This document shows positions 14,714 through 17,794 of a stretch of 17,794 nt of DNA, piece by piece; within the stretch, counting starts at the first letter, position 1, and every line of letters begins with the position of its first letter. This DNA comes from an uncultured delta proteobacterium. Lineage in GTDB: Bacteria; RBG-13-61-14; DRUE01. Location of the stretch: assembly GCA_903930515.1 (NCBI GenBank), contig CAIYYW010000058.1, positions 1 through 17,794 of the forward strand, written 5' to 3'. A program made the translations under genes and the position numbers. The notes under the pieces are model-generated. The model searched no databases and was not told the DNA's origin. It saw only the letters and a list, made by a program, of their open reading frames with translations.

Positions 14714-15742
14714 CTAGATCAATCCCAGCTCGATCAGCTTTTCCGCGATCTGGACCAGGTTCAGACTGGACCCTTTCCGGGTATTATCAATGACGATCCA
14801 GATTTGGAATCCATTTCCCGAACCGGCAACTTCCCGGATCCGTCCTGCTAATACCGGTTCCTGTTCCATCACGGCCAGCAAATCCGGGTATTGATCCTGG
14901 GCCGGATCGTCCATCACCTGGATGCCCGGGCGACGGGAGAGGAAATCCCTTAGCGCCCGTTCTGAAACGGGCTTTCGGGTTTGCAGAAAAAGAGAGATGG
15001 AAATCCCGGCAAAGACCGGCGCCTGTACGCAGGTCAGGCCGATCCCGAGTTCGGGAAGACCCAGTATTTTTTTCAACTCCTCCGCGATATCGTTTTCTTC
15101 CTCAGTGTCCCGATTCAGGAACCGGCCGACCTGGGGAAAAATATTAAAGGCGGCCTGACGAGGGAATTTTACCGGGTCAAAATCCTGGTTGTTGAAAATG
15201 GCAATGGTCTGTTCCTGAAGCTCTTCCAAACCGGCCCGACCGCCATAGCTGCTTCCGTAAAGCACGGTTGCCACCGCCTGCTTCACCCCCGCCTGATTCT
15301 CAACCGCAAAGAGCGCAAGCGAAAGCGCCACCGCGGCAGGACCCGGACTCGAAATGATCTTCCCTCCGCTTTTGGGCTTGAGCTTGGACAGGGCATCTGC
15401 GTTCACTTCCGGAACCAACAGCGGGACTTGCGGGTTCAGCCGGAATTGCCGGCTCGCGTCAATCACCCATACCCCGGCCTTGGCCGCGTCCTCCACCAAG
15501 TCCCGGCTGACCCAGGGATGCGCGGCGAAAAAGACCAAATCCAATCCCTGATAATAATCCGCCCGGATCGGCTCCAGGGTAAGCTCTTCCCCTTGAAACT
15601 CCACTGCCTCGCCCGCGGTCACAAACCCGGAAAACAGGGTCAAAGACCGGGCCGGAAAATCCCTCCGTTCCAACTGCTTGATCAGCTCGGTTCCCACCAT
15701 CCCGCCCGCGCCCACGATCCCGATCTGATAGGTCTTGGTCAT
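14714..15742 (-). CDS. Usg-like aspartate-semialdehyde dehydrogenase paralogue, catalytic residues missing
   Basis: 342 residues with the two-domain Asd fold. The NAD(P)-binding loop is GIVGAGGMVGTEL (8-20), then VIDASRQFRLNPQVPLLVPEVN (93-114). In the catalytic loop, the family's N-C-S/T is replaced: IISSPGPAAVAL (129-140) puts Pro135 at the nucleophilic Cys. The R-x-P-V-x-x-G-H segment reads QAPVFAGIS (240-248), losing the Arg and the catalytic His. The dimer and substrate regions remain similar (SSYGGRAGLEELQEQ, AAFNIFPQVG). This matches the known Usg-type Asd paralogues, which also lack the Cys; their role is unclear. It is unlikely to make aspartate semialdehyde. The neighbours give no biosynthetic context. 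ATG 15742 follows the promoter closely. Confidence 0.85.
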   Translation of the reverse strand: MTKTYQIGIVGAGGMVGTELIKQLERRDFPARSLTLFSGFVTAGEAVEFQGEELTLEPIRADYYQGLDLVFFAAHPWVSRDLVEDAAKAGVWVIDASRQFRLNPQVPLLVPEVNADALSKLKPKSGGKIISSPGPAAVALSLALFAVENQAGVKQAVATVLYGSSYGGRAGLEELQEQTIAIFNNQDFDPVKFPRQAAFNIFPQVGRFLNRDTEEENDIAEELKKILGLPELGIGLTCVQAPVFAGISISLFLQTRKPVSERALRDFLSRRPGIQVMDDPAQDQYPDLLAVMEQEPVLAGRIREVAGSGNGFQIWIVIDNTRKGSSLNLVQIAEKLIELGLI

Positions 15743-15750
15743 CGGCCGGG

Positions 15751-15779
15751 ATTTTAGCTTGCTTTGACTCCCGGATCAA
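15751..15779 (-). promoter_or_regulatory. Leaderless promoter of the Usg-like gene
   Basis: Minus strand TTGATC (15774-15779), 17-base spacer, TAAAAT (15751-15756). Eight bases to ATG 15742 give a predicted leader of two bases; CCCGGCCG has no Shine-Dalgarno sequence. Confidence 0.6.
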
Positions 15780-15878
15780 CTGCGACCGGAAAACCGATTT
15801 TTTTCCCATGGCCTCCCCGCTTCCCGGCCCGGCTTTCGGTTATTCCAAAATAATTTTATAAATAAAATACTTATTCTC

Positions 15879-15907
15879 TTGACAAAATATCCGCAATAGG
15901 GGAAAAT
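15879..15907 (+). promoter_or_regulatory. Near-leaderless promoter of the PilZ gene
   Basis: TTGACA (15879-15884), 17-base spacer, GAAAAT (15902-15907, weaker). Eleven bases to ATG 15919 predict a leader of about five bases, without a Shine-Dalgarno sequence. Confidence 0.5.
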
Positions 15908-15918
15908 GATCCGCAACA

Positions 15919-16266
15919 ATGATGAATTCAGAATCAGAGAACAGGAAGCATCCGAGGAAGTTGTTTGATCGGGCGGTCAAATGCATCACCACCCAGTTGA
16001 TGTTTGATTGCCGGGGGGTGAACCTGAGCCTGGGGGGCATCTGCCTCCGCTCGCCCATCACCTTTGAGTCGGGGGAGGATCTGGCCCTGCTGATCCCGGT
16101 CGGGAGCGACGAGGGCAGCCTGGTGATCGCGCTCGGGAAAGTGATCTGGATGCAGCAGTATGAGGAAAGCCTGAATGATCTGCCGGTTTACGCCGGAATC
16201 TCCTTCATCGCCACCGCGGGCAAATTCCAGGGCGAACTCAACAAGCTGTTCCCGGTTCCGGGATGA
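15919..16266 (+). CDS. PilZ domain protein (probable cyclic di-GMP receptor)
   Basis: 115 residues, a stand-alone PilZ domain. Both c-di-GMP-binding motifs are intact: RxxxR as RKHPR (about 9-13) and the D/N-x-S-x-x-G as NLSLGGI (about 36-42). The rest is beta-strand rich (EDLALLIPV, VIALGKVIW). In this family binding of c-di-GMP changes partner binding, often in motility, exopolysaccharide or regulation. No partner can be named: the nearest genes are the Usg-like protein (divergent) and the synthetase. A second ATG lies directly after the first; the difference is one residue. Confidence 0.9.
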   Translation: MMNSESENRKHPRKLFDRAVKCITTQLMFDCRGVNLSLGGICLRSPITFESGEDLALLIPVGSDEGSLVIALGKVIWMQQYEESLNDLPVYAGISFIATAGKFQGELNKLFPVPG

Positions 16267-16358
16267 ACTTTGATCCGGGCTGAGTTCCGCAATTTCCCTT
16301 CCCGGAATCCAGGGGAGCGGCCGTTTGCTCGCGCCGGATCCGCGGGTCCCGTTCAAAA

Positions 16359-16387
16359 TTGACTTTCCGCCCGGCTGGTTTTAAATT
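16359..16387 (+). promoter_or_regulatory. Promoter of the acyl-CoA synthetase
   Basis: TTGACT (16359-16364), 17-base spacer, TAAATT (16382-16387). Predicted start near 16394 gives a leader of about 26 bases carrying AAGGGGAA before ATG 16420, a conventional leadered promoter. Confidence 0.5.
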
Positions 16388-16419
16388 TTAACCTGTAAAT
16401 TCAAGATGAAGGGGAAGTT

Positions 16420-17794
16420 ATGGCCAGAGAAAATATGAAGTATCTGTTTGAGCCGGAATCAATTGCGATGATCGGCGCGAGCAACAATTTCTCTAAATGG
16501 GGTTTCATCATCCTCCACAACCTGATCATCGGCAGGTATGGCGGGAAAATATATCCGGTCAATCCCAAGGAGAAGGAAATCCTGGGCCTGACCTGCTATC
16601 CGAGCGTGGCCGAAATCCCAGGCGGGGTGGATTTGGCCCTGCTCACGATCCCGGCGCGGGAAGTCCCCAAGGCGGTGGCGGAGGCGGCGGAGAAAAAGGT
16701 CAAGGCGATCGTAGTCATCTCCGCGGGGTTCTCCGAGCTGGGAGAAGAGGGAGAGCGGCTTCAGCGGGAAATTTTGCAAACCGCGCGCTCGGCCGGGATT
16801 CCCCTGGTCGGTCCCAACGGCCAGGGGGTGTCCTGCCCGAAACTGAATTTCCATCCCTGGATGCCGATTTATTTTCCCAAGCCGGGCAAGGTGGCGATTT
16901 TAAGCCAGAGCGGGAACCTGCTCACTTGGCTGGCCGAGGGCCTGGAAAATTTCGGATGCGGCGTCTCCAAGGGAGTGAGCGTGGGAAATATGGCCGACCT
17001 GGACTGGGCGGATTACCTTTGGCATTTCGCAGACGACCCGGACACCAAAGTGATCCTGCTTTATATTGAAGGGATCAAGGACGGGCGAGCATTCCTTTCC
17101 GCGGCGAGCGAAGTGAGCCTGAAGAAACCGATCGTGGCCTTGAAAGCCGGACGCACCCCTGCGGGGATCAAGGCCGCATCCTCGCATACCGGGGCGATGG
17201 GCGGGGAAGACGCGATCTTTGACGCCATTTGCCAACAGAGCGGGATGATCCGGGCGCGGGGCATGGAAGAAGCGGTTATGATTTCAGCCGGACTGGTGGG
17301 GACGCCTGCGCCGAAAGGGAGACGGGTGGGGATTTTGACCGGAGGAGGGGGCCTGGGGGTGATGGCGGCCGATGAATGCCTGGAGCAGGGACTGGAAGTG
17401 GCGCCCTTGAGCCAAAATACCTTGGACAAGCTTTCCGCGATTCTGCCGCCCTGGTGGGCGCCTGGGAATCCGGTGGACCTGGTGGCCGGGATCGGATACG
17501 CCGGTCCCAAGGAAGTGATCCCGATCCTGATTGAGAGCAGGGATTTTGACAGCCTGATCCTGATCGGGATCGGATGGGTGCATGCGATGGCGGACATTTC
17601 CCAGATCTCACCATTGGCGGGGAAATTCGATTTGAAGAAGTTGAACGAGGACCGCAAGGCCGGCGATCTCCGCTACTGCCGTAAAATCCGGGATCTGATC
17701 AGGAATAATGACTACCCGATTGTCCTGGTGTCCACCCTGGCCGGACGGGCCATTGACCGGAATTTCGGGAGTCTGGTGGAACTCCTGTTAAGCG
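16420..17794 (+). CDS. ADP-forming acyl-CoA synthetase (acetyl-CoA synthetase type), 3' end outside the window
   Basis: 458 codons are visible and the frame is open at the window edge. It interconverts acyl-CoA, ADP and phosphate with acid, CoA and ATP, in the cytoplasm. Domains: N-terminal CoA-binding Rossmann domain (SIAMIGASNN, 14-23; YGGKIYPVNPK, 40-50), a second subdomain (GPNGQGV, 131-137; ILSQSGN, 160-166), and the phosphohistidine loop SHTGAMGGED with His256. Then comes the second flavodoxin-like domain (VGILTGGGGLGVMAADEC, GNPVDL at 349-354). This covers the alpha part; full proteins of the fused type run to ~700 residues with an ATP-grasp beta part, which would lie beyond the edge. 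If it stops soon, it is a separate alpha subunit. The start is set by AAGGGGAAG just upstream. Confidence 0.92.
   Translation, partial: MARENMKYLFEPESIAMIGASNNFSKWGFIILHNLIIGRYGGKIYPVNPKEKEILGLTCYPSVAEIPGGVDLALLTIPAREVPKAVAEAAEKKVKAIVVISAGFSELGEEGERLQREILQTARSAGIPLVGPNGQGVSCPKLNFHPWMPIYFPKPGKVAILSQSGNLLTWLAEGLENFGCGVSKGVSVGNMADLDWADYLWHFADDPDTKVILLYIEGIKDGRAFLSAASEVSLKKPIVALKAGRTPAGIKAASSHTGAMGGEDAIFDAICQQSGMIRARGMEEAVMISAGLVGTPAPKGRRVGILTGGGGLGVMAADECLEQGLEVAPLSQNTLDKLSAILPPWWAPGNPVDLVAGIGYAGPKEVIPILIESRDFDSLILIGIGWVHAMADISQISPLAGKFDLKKLNEDRKAGDLRYCRKIRDLIRNNDYPIVLVSTLAGRAIDRNFGSLVELLLS

Noticed and set aside
15906-15968. 20-codon frame with AGGGG upstream, overlapping the PilZ start
   Set aside because: It starts before the predicted transcript start and lies in another frame; it is probably chance.
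1-17794. CRISPR arrays, tRNA or rRNA genes, and a phage or defence island
   Set aside because: No regular repeat-spacer pattern, no cloverleaf or rRNA signature words, and no phage or nuclease genes were found.

Overview
The window is 17.8 kb of bacterial chromosome with about 13 protein genes, moderately high GC and standard code 11: several genes end in TGA and Trp is always TGG. No rRNA, tRNA or CRISPR is visible. The mix (class A penicillin-binding protein, two-domain M16 protease, PilZ protein, ADP-forming acyl-CoA synthetase, Cys-rich secreted protein with a MopE-type motif, REP-type Y1 transposase) fits an uncultured environmental bacterium with peptidoglycan, from a candidate-phylum or Desulfobacterota-like background. 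The sequence alone does not fix the phylum.

Layout. (1) 50-1156, minus: a secreted Cys-rich protein whose frame is interrupted by one in-frame TGA exactly where its motif expects a Cys. (2) 1260-4498, minus: a probable operon of a secreted WG-repeat protein, a receiver-like protein lacking the phospho-Asp, and a GT-C membrane glycosyltransferase whose start overlaps the preceding stop (TGATG). (3) 4554-6129: a mobile-element patch. A Y1/REP-type transposase is bounded by perfect 29-bp inverted repeats. A GNAT acetyltransferase and a ~105-bp degenerate miniature copy with the same ends lie beside it. (4) 6173-8989, plus: M16 protease. (5) 9167-10129, minus, and 10302-11321, plus: a divergent pair, a methyltransferase and a zinc-ribbon membrane protein. 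(6) 11315-13942, minus: class A PBP, diverging from a small helical protein at 14245-14673, plus. (7) 14714-15742, minus: a Usg-like aspartate-semialdehyde dehydrogenase paralogue without its catalytic Cys and His, diverging from a PilZ protein at 15919-16266. (8) 16420 to the right edge, plus: ADP-forming acyl-CoA synthetase, cut by the window.

The most general signal is in the promoters. Seven genes have a recognisable -35/-10 pair whose -10 box ends only 6-11 bases before the ATG, so transcription should begin at or within about five bases of the start codon. Most of these genes have no Shine-Dalgarno sequence. Other genes (WG protein, GNAT, synthetase, Cys-rich protein) have strong Shine-Dalgarno sequences. 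The organism therefore seems to use both leaderless and leadered initiation. I did not find a clear multi-gene defence or biosynthetic system. The best leads are the leaderless promoter class, the TGA at a Cys position, the transposase with its miniature relative, and two enzyme or signalling folds that have lost key residues.
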